Source: Hyposmocoma kahamanoa
Taxonomy: Eukaryota; Arthropoda; Insecta; Lepidoptera; Cosmopterigidae
Assembly: GCF_003589595.1 (NCBI RefSeq)
Contig: NW_020653391.1
Span: forward strand, 3,356,101-3,420,100
Length of the DNA: 64,000 bases
Reading direction: 5' to 3'
Of the stretch, positions 1 to 9,875 are shown piece after piece; the stretch's first letter is position 1, and every line of letters begins with the position of its first letter. Below the pieces are notes generated by a model that did no database searches, was not told the DNA's origin, and saw only the letters and a program-made list of their open reading frames with translations. The translations under genes were made by a program, and so were the position numbers.

Positions 1-156
1 AAGTCATAATAATAATACGAACTACTTGAAACAAATTACTTATACGTCAAACTTTATAACACTCTTAATTTATGCAAAGTTTTCTTTCGTAGAATCCTTG
101 CCCGTCTCTCCTGAAAAGTTACCATTTAACAGATGTACCCTTATTACACCAAGGGC
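1..156 (+). mobile_element. Family F MITE, truncated by window start
   Basis: The 3' part of a short inverted-repeat element that recurs through the window. It reads from a tract beginning AAGTCATAATAATAATACGA through TCTCCTGAAAAGTTACC to the terminal motif CCCTTATTACACCAAGGG. The left end lies outside the window. No coding capacity. Confidence 0.6.
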
Positions 157-1391
157 CATATTAGAATAATCTATTTAAAATAAATTGTGCTGTTAAGTTC
201 ATCTGATAGTAAGCGATTGCTATCTGCAGTGGAACCCCTCAGAAGTAAAGCGAGCGTGACTAAATAACTACAGTTTTCGATTGTGAATATTTAGTACCAT
301 TGAATAAGGCGTAAGACAAGCCCAGTGGCGTTAATATTGTCTTTCCGGGTTGGTCATTTTATCTGTCAAAAGTTTGACCATTCTAGCCGGCTGGTGCCAA
401 AATAGTGTGAAATTAATGTGTTTGTTTCCACGATTGTATACCTTCATCACCGCGCGTATTTTAAGTATAATTACAAATAATTATTCAACATTTGTCGTAA
501 GAAAGAAGACATTTCTTCTTGCTTTATAATGTAAAGTCTCGACTACACATGTCCCTTCATTTTTTTTGCTTTACTCGGATTGTTTTTTATTTGGATATTT
601 AAATTTTTACGATAAATAATTATAGATTCAGGCATTACTTTACGGAAATTAATGTTAATAAAAATGGAATTAAATTAATTAACGACTAAACGAGTAAATT
701 AATAAATGCATTATGTCACGATTTAATCTTCACATGGTTCGAGGAGTGGCAAATTAATTTTCTTCCATTTTTATTATAATTTTATAGCTTTGTTTGCCAA
801 TAATTACTTTTTTTACTAATAATTACCGTTATGTATTGGAGCCATTTTTATTAAGCTTTGTTGTTCCGAATCAAAGTAAAATAAAAATTTAGTTAAATAA
901 ACTGTATACAAACGGTGTCATATTATGGATCACTATCGCAATCGACCCTCGGAATAAAGCGAGCGTGACTAAACGCGGCTTTATCGCCTACGTTACACCA
1001 GTCTGTGGTTACTTAAACAAATATAATCATTGTAGGGGCCACGTTTATGTTTTATTGTAAATACCATAGGTATTATTTTAACTTGATACGGGTGGAGGAT
1101 GTTACATATTCGCCATAAAGTACTTATTATCTGTAACGTTAAAGAACCGTTGTATCTTTAGGGAATTACAGAATCTGTCAAAGAAAATCCACACTTCATT
1201 CTCTGTTGACTTGAAATCGATTCTCTACAACCGTTCGCATAATGCATGAGAAAGCAAGATGTTTTTTCCGAATTGGAAGAATATTTACCGTTCGGAATAA
1301 TATTATATGCCAAATTCTGGCATTACTATAGAGAGGTTACGGAGTCAAATAAAACGTAAAACTTCATGAGTTGACTTCAAAATATTTAGAA
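157..1391. other. AT-rich sequence without a recognisable gene
   Basis: No supportable coding region. Two short similar segments, around 226-273 and 934-976, share CCTC-GAA-TAAAGCGAGCGTGACTAAA and lie about 710 bp apart in direct orientation. The rest is AT-rich and looks unique. Confidence 0.5.
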
Positions 1392-1997
1392 ATTAGTGAT
1401 GAAAGAGACTCAGTATTTTAAGGCGTTTTATAACGACTCGACTCCATTTAAAAGGACTAGACTCTAAAATTAAGACTGGGGGTTCGAGTTTTTATTAATA
1501 AGACTCAATCGTTATAGTAAAAGACTCAAAAGACTTGAACAACTTGATCGACTTGAACGACATGAAAGACTTAAACGACTCGAGTTGTTTGCAAAGGACA
1601 TAAACCTATTTTATGTCTTATTAAACTCGAAGTTTATAAATAAAAATTACGTAAGTAGTATGTATTTACTACATACTCACGTTTATTTACTTATAATAAA
1701 AATCGTAAAATAAATACCTCGTGGTTAGAAATAAAATCACGCCATAAGGCTCACGACTCGCGACTCCCGAGGCTATGAGGCGCCAGTCGTTTTAGTCCTT
1801 TTAGTATTTTTAGTCGTTTTAGCTCTATAAGTTTTTTAAGCTTCCTAGGGTTAAAAGACTTCGACTCGAATTAGCCTTCAGTTTTAGTCTTATGACACAA
1901 GACTTGAGGGTTAAAAGACTAGACCAGTCGTGAGGAGTTAAAAATAGTCGAGGTTTTTTAAAAGGCCTTAAAAGACTGAGTTTCTTTCATCACTATT
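1392..1997. mobile_element. Foldback element, about 606 bp
   Basis: The ends are inverted copies of each other. The left arm 1392-1430 contains AGTGATGAAAGAGACTCAGT. The right arm 1959-1997, read on the minus strand, contains AGTGATGAAAGAAACTCAGT. The similarity continues inward: GACTC/GACTT motifs fill the left half and AGTC motifs the right half, so the whole element can fold on itself. The centre near 1660-1680 is a small hairpin, AGTATGTA-TTTAC-TACATACT. It has no coding capacity and is immediately followed by a family A copy. Confidence 0.7.
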
Positions 1998-1998
1998 A

Positions 1999-2268
1999 GT
2001 AATAGTAGATCTCCTTGTGAAAGAGTTCGTCCAGGGAAGTACTACCTTACCTATTTATGCCGCCAAGCAGTAATGTGAGCATTACTGCATTCCAGTTTAG
2101 ATGGTTAAGGGCGCTGGTGAAATTACAGGCACATGAGACTTGTCAAATTATTATGTCTCAGAGTGACGGGCGCAGTGGCAGTGTCCATAAGATCTATGCG
2201 ATTTAAAACTGTATAAATTACACTGCAACTGTTACGGATAGTATTATATAAAAAAATAAAAAATAAAA
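1999..2268 (+). repeat. Family A interspersed repeat
   Basis: Nearly full copy of the commonest repeat in the window. It runs from AGTAGATCTCCTTGTGAAAG, through the hairpin CAGTAATG-TGAG-CATTACTG near 2070, to a degraded end before an A-rich tract. It differs from other copies by small deletions. The reverse-strand frame across it is incidental. Confidence 0.8.
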
Positions 2269-2690
2269 AAAAAATCCATACAAAGCCTAGTCTGCTGTAT
2301 AATTGTATGAAAAATTTAATATCTTTTTGCAAATCGAACATAGTTTGTTTAAAACTGTTGTGAATCAAAGAGTTACGAATTTCCACTCTATTCCACTTTA
2401 TTTCTAACTTTTTCGCATATTATAAAACAACAGATAGACTGAAAAAAACTTTATGTACAGGGACATAAGGGTGGAAAAGACATCTTTTACATGGACGGTC
2501 GAAAGAAAGAAGCGAAACGCGCAACTTCTTTTTCGCTCTTATTACCTAAATGAACATCAGCGGCGAGGCTTCCACATAACTCGATTTTCACCGGTTTGCC
2601 TAAAATTTTCCACGTATTATCAAATACTAGCTTTTGTGCTAAATTTTACATGTAGAATTACTTAACCAGTGAAATATGTGTATTATAGTA
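2269..2690. other. Unassigned spacer
   Basis: A-rich run after the family A copy, then unremarkable sequence up to the TA that precedes the mariner-like element. A 70-codon frame at 2453-2665 shows no recognisable motif. Confidence 0.4.
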
Positions 2691-3490
2691 CCGGCACGCT
2701 ATGATGGCCGTTTTGACGTTTGTCCGCTCATGAAGTTTCGTATTAATTCATAACTGCATTGAAGGAGCTAACAGCTGTACATTATTGCCAATAGTGACCT
2801 GCAGTAAAATTTATGGAATGTATAATTTTACATCGCAACTCGACATTTGTTTTACGAAATACGACATTTTTTAAAATGAAATCTAATACGATCGTTAGTT
2901 GAGTTGCAATTGATTTGGTGTGGCCTCAAATTAAGGAATATGCTGCAAGACGCAATACAGAACCCACCCCCATTTACCACAACAAAAATGCTAAAAATAT
3001 TAGAAGAAGCTTGTGAACATTTGACTAAAGGAGACTGGGAAAAGGTCGTGAATAGAACTGTTAAATTAATAAGGGAAGATTATGAAAGAGATGTGAAAAT
3101 AGATAATATTTTAGACAATGAACTTGTAATTAATGTAGGTGATGGTAGCACGTAGCATGGTAGACGACAGTGAAAATAGCAGTATAGACCAATCTGCTAA
3201 GTGTGGCCTTTTGTGACCCCTTTTTTCCGTCTCGTTTTATATAAATTTATTTCTTGTTCAAATAAAGTATAGTAGGTATATTAATTTTCATTGCAACATT
3301 TGTTTCATTGAAATAGTAAACATTTTTATTTTCGTGTTATTAAAACTTTTTAATCAGCTACCCTTGGAATATTAGTCATAAACCTAAAAGCTCATAGATG
3401 CGACTCGCAATTGATTATATTTTTTTTATAATGAATTGAGATTTCACCTCACTATTGTGATCTGTCAAAACGGTCATCATAGCGTGCCAG
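2691..3490 (+). mobile_element. Internally deleted mariner/Tc1-like element with TIRs
   Basis: An 800-bp element with terminal inverted repeats of about 26 bp. The left end is CCGGCACGCTATGATGGCCG. The right end, read inward on the minus strand, is CTGGCACGCTATGATGACCG. They differ at two positions within about 26 bases. Both ends are flanked by TA (2689-2690 and 3491-3492), the target duplication typical of Tc1/mariner elements. Inside lies only the C-terminal part of a transposase, so the element is a deleted, non-autonomous copy. Confidence 0.85.
2906..3155 (+). pseudogene. Mariner-like transposase, C-terminal remnant with frameshift
   Basis: In the frame starting about 2909 the sequence reads DLVWPQIKEYAARRN, which matches the [L/V]W-Q-K-Y--RRN motif following the last catalytic aspartate in Tc1/mariner-type DDE transposases. 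Near a C-run at 2964-2972 (cccacccccat) the reading shifts by one base. The downstream frame then continues as FTTTKMLKILEEACEHLTKG, with a charged helical tail and a stop at about 3153. The catalytic domain is missing. The protein would have bound the element's inverted repeats and cut DNA in the nucleus, but this copy cannot work. It sits centrally inside the TIR-bounded element. Confidence 0.75.
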
Positions 3491-3492
3491 TA

Positions 3493-4249
3493 CTTTAGTA
3501 CCCTGTATGCTAATAAGTTGTGTTTAGTGTCGCCAAGGCGCCACTTTTTCTTGAGATAGGTTTTTTATTTTGGTTTTTTACTTTGCTTTACTAACAACAA
3601 TTGACGCGTCTCGCCACTGATGGATGCAAAGCTTTTTTTGACCGGTCTAAGGCGTTTCTGTTTCTATAAGTGTGGTGACTCCCTTAGTTGTATATAAAAC
3701 AAAAGACGATGTAGGGCCAAAACGATATTGGAAACAATGTTCGACTACGATCTGGAATACACTCCTTCTGAATAAACGAATGATTGAAATATTCTGTATT
3801 GTACAATAAAAATTACAATGACAACTCTGAATAGCGATGTAAGTATCACAGAATAAGGTAATTTGCAAGAGGCGCCCTTATTGCTAAATAGCGATTTCTT
3901 AAGGATACAAATTTAAGAGTTAGAAAGGGTTCGTTCTGGTATTAGTAGGACGTAGAGTGCGCTACAAGTAATCTTGTCCGGAGGCGATCTTCTGCTGTAC
4001 ATTTTAGGTTTGATAAATATGTACGTGACTATGAGGTTAAATAAAAATTTCGTCATTTATTTTTTATTTCTTAATTCAGAACTCCTTACGTCAGTTGCTT
4101 ATGACGTTACTTTTTTAAAATAAGCGGGGAAAATAAAGAAAAATGGAAATAAAAAGTTAGGTGACGTCGATATATTTTTTAAAGATGGAAAAAACGGAAT
4201 TTCTAGTCTTACATTTATCATTGCAATCAGAACATCAGCTTGTTGAATT
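3493..4249. other. Unassigned sequence between two mariner relics
   Basis: No convincing gene. Frames here are short and lack motifs. The part after about 4000 may contain degraded mariner sequence leading into the next relic, but I cannot align it by eye. Confidence 0.35.
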
Positions 4250-4468
4250 ATGATTGAAATATTGCGTCACCCCTATTCCACCAGATTTGGTCCCATATGA
4301 CTTTTTATCTGATTTTTTATCGATTTGCATCAAATGAGGAAGCCATAGCTGAAACACAGGCTTATTTTTCATTTTGACAAAAAATTTTTTTATGTAGGTA
4401 CTGAAGAACTTGGATTATCGCTGGTCAAGATGTATAGAGTTAAAAGGAGATTATGTAGATAAATAAAC
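4250..4468 (+). pseudogene. Mariner transposase relic (D,D34D-type C-terminus)
   Basis: Several frames must be combined, so this is a decayed copy. Around 4263-4300 it encodes a form of the mariner HPPYSPDL-PYDF motif, interrupted by an extra base. After further decay it encodes RCIELKGDYVDK followed by a stop at about 4459-4461. Both motifs are characteristic of mariner transposases: the first surrounds the third catalytic aspartate, the second is the extreme C-terminus. It differs from the copy inside the 2691-3490 element, so at least two mariner lineages have been present. No terminal inverted repeats could be assigned. Confidence 0.75.
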
Positions 4469-4639
4469 CATCATTTAAAAAAGAGCTTTTTCTTTTGTAA
4501 GTTAACGATTACTACAACTAGCTTTTATACTGAAACGTATAGTGGTCCGAAATAAACGATCTGGTGGAGACGCCAAAACAAAGCTCTTCAGCCACATTGT
4601 TTTATGACCGCATGGTACTCGGTGTCCCGAAATTTTGCT

Positions 4640-4818
4640 ATAACAATAACGCACACACTCATAGCGATAACAACAACCACAAATTACACCCAAACTCACG
4701 AGAGAAATAAATGTAAGCCATACGCATATTTCTCTTGGCCCGAGAATCGAACCCGGGACATCTGCGTGAGAGAACAACATGGTGACCGTCCGCCCACGGA
4801 GGCTATTCTATTTATATT
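4640..4818 (-). mobile_element. Family B tRNA-like SINE
   Basis: Read on the minus strand it begins GCCTCCGTGGGCGGACGGTC and carries a B-box-like CGGGTTCGATTCTCGGGCC. Then come an AGAGAAATATGCG segment and a tail ending GAGTGTGTGCGTTATT. The A-box/B-box layout is that of tRNA-derived SINEs. Other copies lie at 7228-7438 and 14740-14850. Confidence 0.7.
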
Positions 4819-4893
4819 ATGACCTATGAATTGCAATAATTGAGCTTATGTCTACGTAGTGCTATCGTTGTATGTATATATAGCACACTCAAT

Positions 4894-5105
4894 GTAATAA
4901 GGTCCATTTGCAAAATTACAACTTTTGAGGAGGAATTAAGATTCCACGAACGCAATTAGTGGATAGTCTTTTTATGCTCAAATAGGAGAGTTGTAAAATT
5001 TCACATAACATGCATAAATTTATTTAATATAGTTCGTATTGTTTTTATGACTTTTATGTGATAATAGACTTTTAACGCATGATCACATGGGGCTTTATTA
5101 TATCA
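4894..5105 (-). mobile_element. Family F MITE, near full length
   Basis: It begins GTAATAAGGTCCATTTGCAA and ends CATGGGGCTTTATTATAT, which are degraded forms of the inverted ends seen best at 5861-6091. The interior shares the F-family motifs CAATTAGTGGATAG and TGCTCAAATAGGAGAG. No coding capacity. Confidence 0.65.
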
Positions 5106-5370
5106 TTTTATATATCCAAAAATGTTTCTTGTTTTCTTAATATTGACGATTTAATTATTAGCACTGTGGACGCTAAAAAGGTTTCAGGTGAACCAATTTG
5201 GGAAACCAACGTTTCTACATTTGTTTTATTTTGGTTGTTCTGTGCAGTGGGTTAATTTTGTTGCTTTTGTACTTATAGTACAAGGAATTCTCTAGTTTTA
5301 AAGCAGATTATTGCCATCATCATGAAAGTCAGTTCGGTGCAAGTGTAATTTAATAACTCTTTTATTTAAA

Positions 5371-5447
5371 ATTTCGTTCATTACCTTTAAACCTCTCTTG
5401 TGAAAAGTTGTCATTTCGCAGATGTGGCCTTATTACACGAAGGTTGT
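5371..5447 (+). mobile_element. Family F MITE end fragment
   Basis: The right-hand end only: ACCTCTCTTGTGAAAAGTTG followed by GCAGATGTGGCCTTATTACA and CGAAGG. Confidence 0.6.
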
Positions 5448-5504
5448 AAATAAGCCACGTTATTATAATGCAATTTAAAGATATTTTGCTACTTCAAATT
5501 TAAA

Positions 5505-5567
5505 TAGAATCCCTTAACAACCTGCAGACTAGTTTCAACTACTCTGCAGGTTTGTTAAGCGATTCTA
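5505..5567. repeat. Strong 24-bp-stem hairpin
   Basis: The left arm 5505-5528 begins TAGAATCCCTTAACAACC and ends TGCAGA. The right arm 5543-5567, on the opposite strand, begins TAGAATCGCTTAACAAAC. The stem has one mismatch and one bulge, with a 14-nt loop. It contains no gene. It could be a small foldback element end pair. Confidence 0.6.
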
Positions 5568-5734
5568 CACGGCTGTTAAGCAACATGATGGAACTTTAAG
5601 GTGTAACGAAGTGTACAGCGCACAAATTGATTGCACTGCGTCTATGCAGGGCGGGTGAGACTCGCTAGCTAGAAAATTTTGTTACATTTACAATAAAATA
5701 CGGTTCCTTGAAGATGTTAAGGATTAAACGAGTT

Positions 5735-5830
5735 GACAGCTTCTTAACTTTGCAGATGTGGCCTAATTAAACCCTTGGGGTAATAACGCCACATCCGCGA
5801 AAAGACAACTTTTCAGTTCATTAATTTTTT
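5735..5830. mobile_element. Two family F ends facing each other
   Basis: GCAGATGTGGCC at 5754-5765 is followed within 30 bp by its reverse complement GGTAATAACGCCACATCCGC and then AAAGACAACTTTTCAG. Two F ends therefore meet terminus to terminus around CCCTTGGGG (5776-5784). Confidence 0.6.
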
Positions 5831-5860
5831 ACTAGATAAGTATACAATTGTGTAATAAGG

Positions 5861-6091
5861 CCTTGGTGTAATAATGAATACGGCCACATCTGCAAAATGA
5901 CAACTTTTCAGGGGAGAGGTTAAAAGATTCTACGAATGAAATTAGTCCATAGCTACGCTTAAATAGGAGAGCTATAAAATTTCACATATACACAATTTGT
6001 TTCATATAGTTCGTAATCTTTTTTATGACTTTCATATGACAAAAGCACTTTTGACATAAGATCACGTGTGGCTTTATTATTATACCAAGGG
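5861..6091 (-). mobile_element. Family F MITE, best TIR copy
   Basis: A 231-bp element starting CCTTGGTGTAATAATGAATA and ending GGCTTTATTATTATACCAAG. The ends are inverted relative to each other, with a short insertion (ATGAATAC) in the left TIR. The interior has the family motifs GACAACTTTTCAGGGGAGAG and GCTTAAATAGGAGAGC. There is no open frame, as expected for a MITE. Confidence 0.7.
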
Positions 6092-6189
6092 TGCGAAACA
6101 TCAAAACCTATTGTGTAGCTAACAAATGAAATTTTCTAATTGAGTCTCTAGCGAAGACTGCAGAACTGGTTTTTTAATATATGTATTTA

Positions 6190-6300
6190 GTAGCAGTAGA
6201 GCTACTTATGAAAGTGTTCATTTAGGGAAGTATTGCCATCTGACCTATTTTTATATCTTACTATCAGGCGCACGAATTGTTCGCCCTGTCACTCGATATT
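6190..6300 (+). repeat. Family A copy with internal deletion
   Basis: Both ends are present (AGTAGCAGTAGAGCTACTTA at the start, CCCTGTCACTCGATATTT at the end) but the middle is missing, leaving about 110 bp. Confidence 0.7.
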
Positions 6301-6376
6301 TAAAAAAGTCAAAAATCAAATCTGATATGATCTGATTACACCTATATTAAAACTTATAGAAATCTAATAATAATAC

Positions 6377-6680
6377 TTTTTTTATAATACCAAGTGACAG
6401 GACGAACTTGTCGTGGGCCAGGTGGTAAACGACGCGCCTGTCCATCACAGTTGCAATGCCGCTCAGAGTTTTAAATCGCAAACATCTTATAGGCACTGTC
6501 ATTGACCCCGTCTCACCCTGAGACATAAGTCGACAAGTCCCATGTGCCTGTAATTTCACCAGAACCCTTACCCTTCCAAACTGGAACACAGTAATGATAG
6601 TATTATAGCTTGGCGGTAGAAATAGGTAAGGTGGCAGTACTTCCCTGGACGAACTATTTTACCAGCAGCTCTACCGCTAC
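6377..6680 (-). repeat. Family A copy, near full length
   Basis: Reverse orientation, from TATAATACCAAGTGACAGGA to CAGCTCTACCGCTAC. With the neighbouring plus copy at 6190 it forms an inverted pair about 75 bp apart. Confidence 0.8.
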
Positions 6681-7108
6681 AAAAATGAACTAAATTTCGA
6701 CATAGGTCCATTGATCTTCGGATACTGGATGTTCTCGAATAAGAATGTGCATGTAGATACACTTATGTCTGTGTTGTGTATTGATCGAAGTTCCTGCTGA
6801 TACAGCCCTAAGCTCCGATATAGAGTTTGAAATTCATAGATATTCCGCACTATGGTAAAAAAGAAAAAAATATTAATGCTTCGTCCATGCTGCCTACGGA
6901 CAGGATGTTCTTTTAATTGCGGAGGCCATGACCCGCTTTGGGTTTCGGTGCCGGAAGAGTAAGTAATTTTGCAAGAAGGAAACAGGTGTTTATTGTCGTA
7001 TGTTCGAAAAAAAAAACAAATACATGCTGTGTAGGTTCAAAGAAATAGATTCATTTCCAATGTGAAGAAATGGCAAAAGTCTTAGAACTGTCTATATTTA
7101 ACAAAATT
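6681..7108. other. Unassigned spacer
   Basis: No recognised gene or repeat. A short segment near 6880-6960 has higher GC but no motif I can name. Confidence 0.4.
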
Positions 7109-7575
7109 TTTAACCAACTTCAAAAAAAGGAGGAGGTTCTCTATTTAAATTTTGTATGTATGTTACGCTATAAGTAGGGCATTAAGTAAGCATTTGTAAA
7201 CCGATTTTGATGATTCTTCTTTGCCTCATTATTAATAATAAATAACGCACACACTCAACATAGCCCCGTACTAGGGAAACCCTGGGTCGCGGGTGCCATG
7301 GACACACACATAGACAACCACAAATTACACCCAAACTTACGAGAGAAATAAATGTAGGCAATACAACTATTTCTCCCGGCCCGGGAATCGAACATGGAAC
7401 CTCTGGACCGGCATGGAAAACGTTCGGCCACGGAGGCAGTTGGTCCCATTTGAATTTGAAGAAAATGTTCCACCTCTAAGTGTGGCAAACTAGGTGATGA
7501 ATCCGGTCTCGCACACGATCCAGTAACCGATTTCAATAAAACTTAGCAATTAGATGTGATTCCTCGACCTTAGAA
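7109..7575 (+). repeat. Family E repeat interrupted by a SINE
   Basis: It starts TTAACCAACTTCAAAAAAAG and continues with the GTATGTATGTTACGCTATAA segment. It breaks off at about 7228, where a family B SINE intervenes, and resumes at 7439 with TGGTCCCATTTGAATTTGAA. It ends near the conserved GCAATTAGATGTGATTCC. The interruption shows that this SINE arrived after the E copy. Confidence 0.7.
7228..7438 (-). mobile_element. Family B tRNA-like SINE inside family E
   Basis: On the minus strand it begins CTGCCTCCGTGGCCGAACG (A-box-like). A B-box-like ATGTTCGATTCCCGGGCC follows, then the GAGAAATAGTTGTATTGCC body and a tail ending TGTGTGCGTTATT. No clear target-site duplication is visible. Confidence 0.7.
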
Positions 7576-7785
7576 CTTAGTTAAGTAATTTCTCTAACAA
7601 ATATGCAGTTAACCAATACCTAATCCACAACACTATCGCTTTTGTTTACTTAAATGGTTTCGAATTGATAGTCTTTCTACAGTCAGTCCTTCAAAGGTTT
7701 CATCACATTGTGGAATATCTGCGTGAGTTAAAAAAACTGTTTATTTGAATAAGCATAGCTTTTTTTTATTATTAAAAAACAAAGA

Positions 7786-8190
7786 GTTAGCTAGAAGACG
7801 TCGGTTCGAATCCGGCCGGATCGAAGGATATTTTTTCTAAGTGTTCGATATTTGTATTAATAATTATAACAAACTAGTGGAGCAATTTCACAGAAAATAA
7901 TTAAATATCAATTCTATAAAAATTTTACTTGAGTAAAGTAACGGTATCTGAGTGACGAAATACTTTCCTAGATTTCTCATAGATGGCGTTACGTCTAAAA
8001 AGTCATTAAAAATCTAAATACGGTGGTCCGACAACAAGCACATAGAAGAATTCGTGAGGTCCGCTGGTTCGTTCCGTGGTTTAGTCGGCATAGCGTCTGG
8101 CACGGTTTGCTAGAAGACGTCGATTCGAATCCGGCCGGATCCATGGATTTTTTTCTAAGTGTTCTATCTTTGTATCAAGCATTAAAATAA
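7786..8190 (+). mobile_element. Family C tRNA-like element, dimeric arrangement
   Basis: The order is partial tRNA-like head (GTCGGTTCGAATCCGGCC at 7800-7817), then tail (AACAAACTAGTGGAGCAATT). A body follows with GTGACGAAATACTTTCC and AGATGGCGTTACGTC. Then come a complete tRNA-like head and a second tail. The second head has an A-box-like GTGGTTTAGTCGGCATAGCG and a B-box-like CGATTCGAATCCGGCC. The body lies upstream of the tRNA-like head, which is unusual for a SINE. Confidence 0.65.
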
Positions 8191-8724
8191 ATCATTATTA
8201 TTATTATTACTATTAATTGTTATGAATGTATACCAGAAATCATAAAAACGAATAGAAATTAAGAATAATTTTAATGAAATAAAAATCGGTTACAAAACCT
8301 AATGTTCATATTTGAAAAGCACGAGACGCTATACAAATCAACGACAGGTAAATACGCGTCGACACCGCACACCACACTGGTGTGCACACCAGCAAAAATA
8401 CGTTAGTTTTATTTGCAACGCTTTATACTGTATTCTTCGGTGACAGTCGGCAGCTATGACGGTCGATTGGTAGCATGTGCAAAGACGTTTCTAACACAAT
8501 ATAATAAAAAAATGTTATAACTCTGCCATTCGCTTTCGCTGTGTTTGTTGCCGCTTCCTCCTCTATGACAATTGAAACGAGGATTTCCTCGTCAAAACGA
8601 ATAATATAAGCACAAAATTAGCTGCTGTACATTATTCTACAGTTCCTCGTATATGTCTACCAATTTCGTCATCAGATCGGCTCCAGGTCACCATATCATT
8701 TTATTTTCATTGGATTTACATCTA
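8191..8724. other. Unassigned AT-rich spacer
   Basis: A short ATT/TAT-rich run at 8195-8220, then sequence without a gene. The perfect 16-bp palindrome at 8377-8392 is within chance expectation for 64 kb. Confidence 0.4.
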
Positions 8725-8884
8725 CATGCCAAGTTTTATTAAAACCTATTAACGAAACTCGGGTGAAATGCAATAAACCGCATTTATTACCTAATTTGCC
8801 ACCCTTAGAGGTAAAATATTTTATTCAAATTTAAAAGGAACTACTATTAAGGAAGCACTTTCCAACAAAAAATCATCGAAATAT
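8725..8884 (-). repeat. Family E fragment
   Basis: Reverse orientation: CCAAGTTTTATTAAAACC, GCCACCCTTAGAGGTAAAAT and CTTTCCAACAAAAAATCATC are E-family segments. It is abutted directly by a family A copy at 8885. Confidence 0.6.
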
Positions 8885-9185
8885 TTTTTTTATAACACCA
8901 AGTGACGGGACGAACAAGTCGCCCACCTGGTGGTAAGTGACACGCCTATTCATAACAGTAGCAGTACCACTCGGTGCCTAAATCAAAAAGATCTGAGGGG
9001 CACTGCCACTGCGCCCGTCTCTCTAAGACATAAGTTGACAAGTCCCATGTGCCTGTAATTTTACCAGCACCCATACCCTTCAAAACCGGTACGCAGTAAT
9101 GCTCACATTACTGCTTGTCGGCAGAAATAGGTAAGGAGGCAGTACTTAGGTACTTCTAAATTCTTCACAAGAAGCTATACTGCGA
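8885..9185 (-). repeat. Family A copy
   Basis: From TATAACACCAAGTGACGGGA to a degraded GAAGCTATACTGCGAC. The hairpin CAGTAATG-CTCA-CATTACTG is intact near 9091-9110. Confidence 0.8.
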
Positions 9186-9588
9186 CTGTCACCAACAAAT
9201 GTCGAAGTAATAGCGTAAGATACACAGAAAAAAAATTATAAAAAAAAGAACTTATTCGATTACAAGCTCTATATCTTCGGCAGCGTTAAATGTTTTCAAC
9301 AGAATCTCAGCAGTCCTCCCATCCTTTGTCGGATAAAGCTTCAGAGATCTGCTCAAAAATAGGTTACCACGTTTAACAAGCACGCTATCGGTTTGCACCA
9401 TGTGCTTCATTTGGTTTCTTAAATTTATTTTTAAATGTCTAATTCTCGGTATAATAAAGCGACAGGTAATCATTCGTCGAAAATGCGTTTATCACATGAA
9501 GGCGATAAAAATAATACGAACTATATGTATGTGAGAAATTTTATCTCTTTTTTTAAGTATAAGAAAATTACAATTATCAAATATTTCG
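9186..9588. other. Spacer with an unrecognised 73-codon frame on minus
   Basis: The minus frame 9473-9252 ends KTFNAAEDIELVIE before TAA. Its last about 50 codons have a protein-like composition, but I do not recognise the family. Immediately downstream on that strand is a T-rich run. It could be a scrap of a transposon protein or chance. Confidence 0.2.
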
Positions 9589-9853
9589 TAGCAGCAGAGC
9601 TCATGAAAGAGTTCGGCCAGGGCAGTACTGCCACCTTATCTATTTCTGCCGCCAAGCAGTAATTACTGCGTTCCGGATTTTGAAGGGTAAGGGTGCTGGT
9701 GAAATTACAGGCACACGAGATTTGTCAACTTATGTCTCAGAGTGGCGGGCGCAGTGACAGTGCCCTTTGCGCGGCACTGTTACGTACAGGAGTGACACTT
9801 ACCACCAGGTGCACGACTTGTTCGTCTCGTTACTTAGCATCATAGAAAAAAAA
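9589..9853 (+). repeat. Family A copy
   Basis: Starts GTAGCAGCAGAGCTCATGAA and ends GTCTCGTTACTTAGCAT. A segment between GTGCCC and GCGGCACTG is deleted. With the minus copy ending at 9185 it makes an inverted pair around a 400-bp spacer. Confidence 0.8.
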
Positions 9854-9875
9854 TTGACTCATTTAGTCCGTATAA

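Noticed and set aside
8377..8392. Perfect 16-bp palindrome CTGGTGTGCACACCAG
   Set aside because: About one such palindrome is expected by chance in 64 kb, and nothing around it suggests a site.
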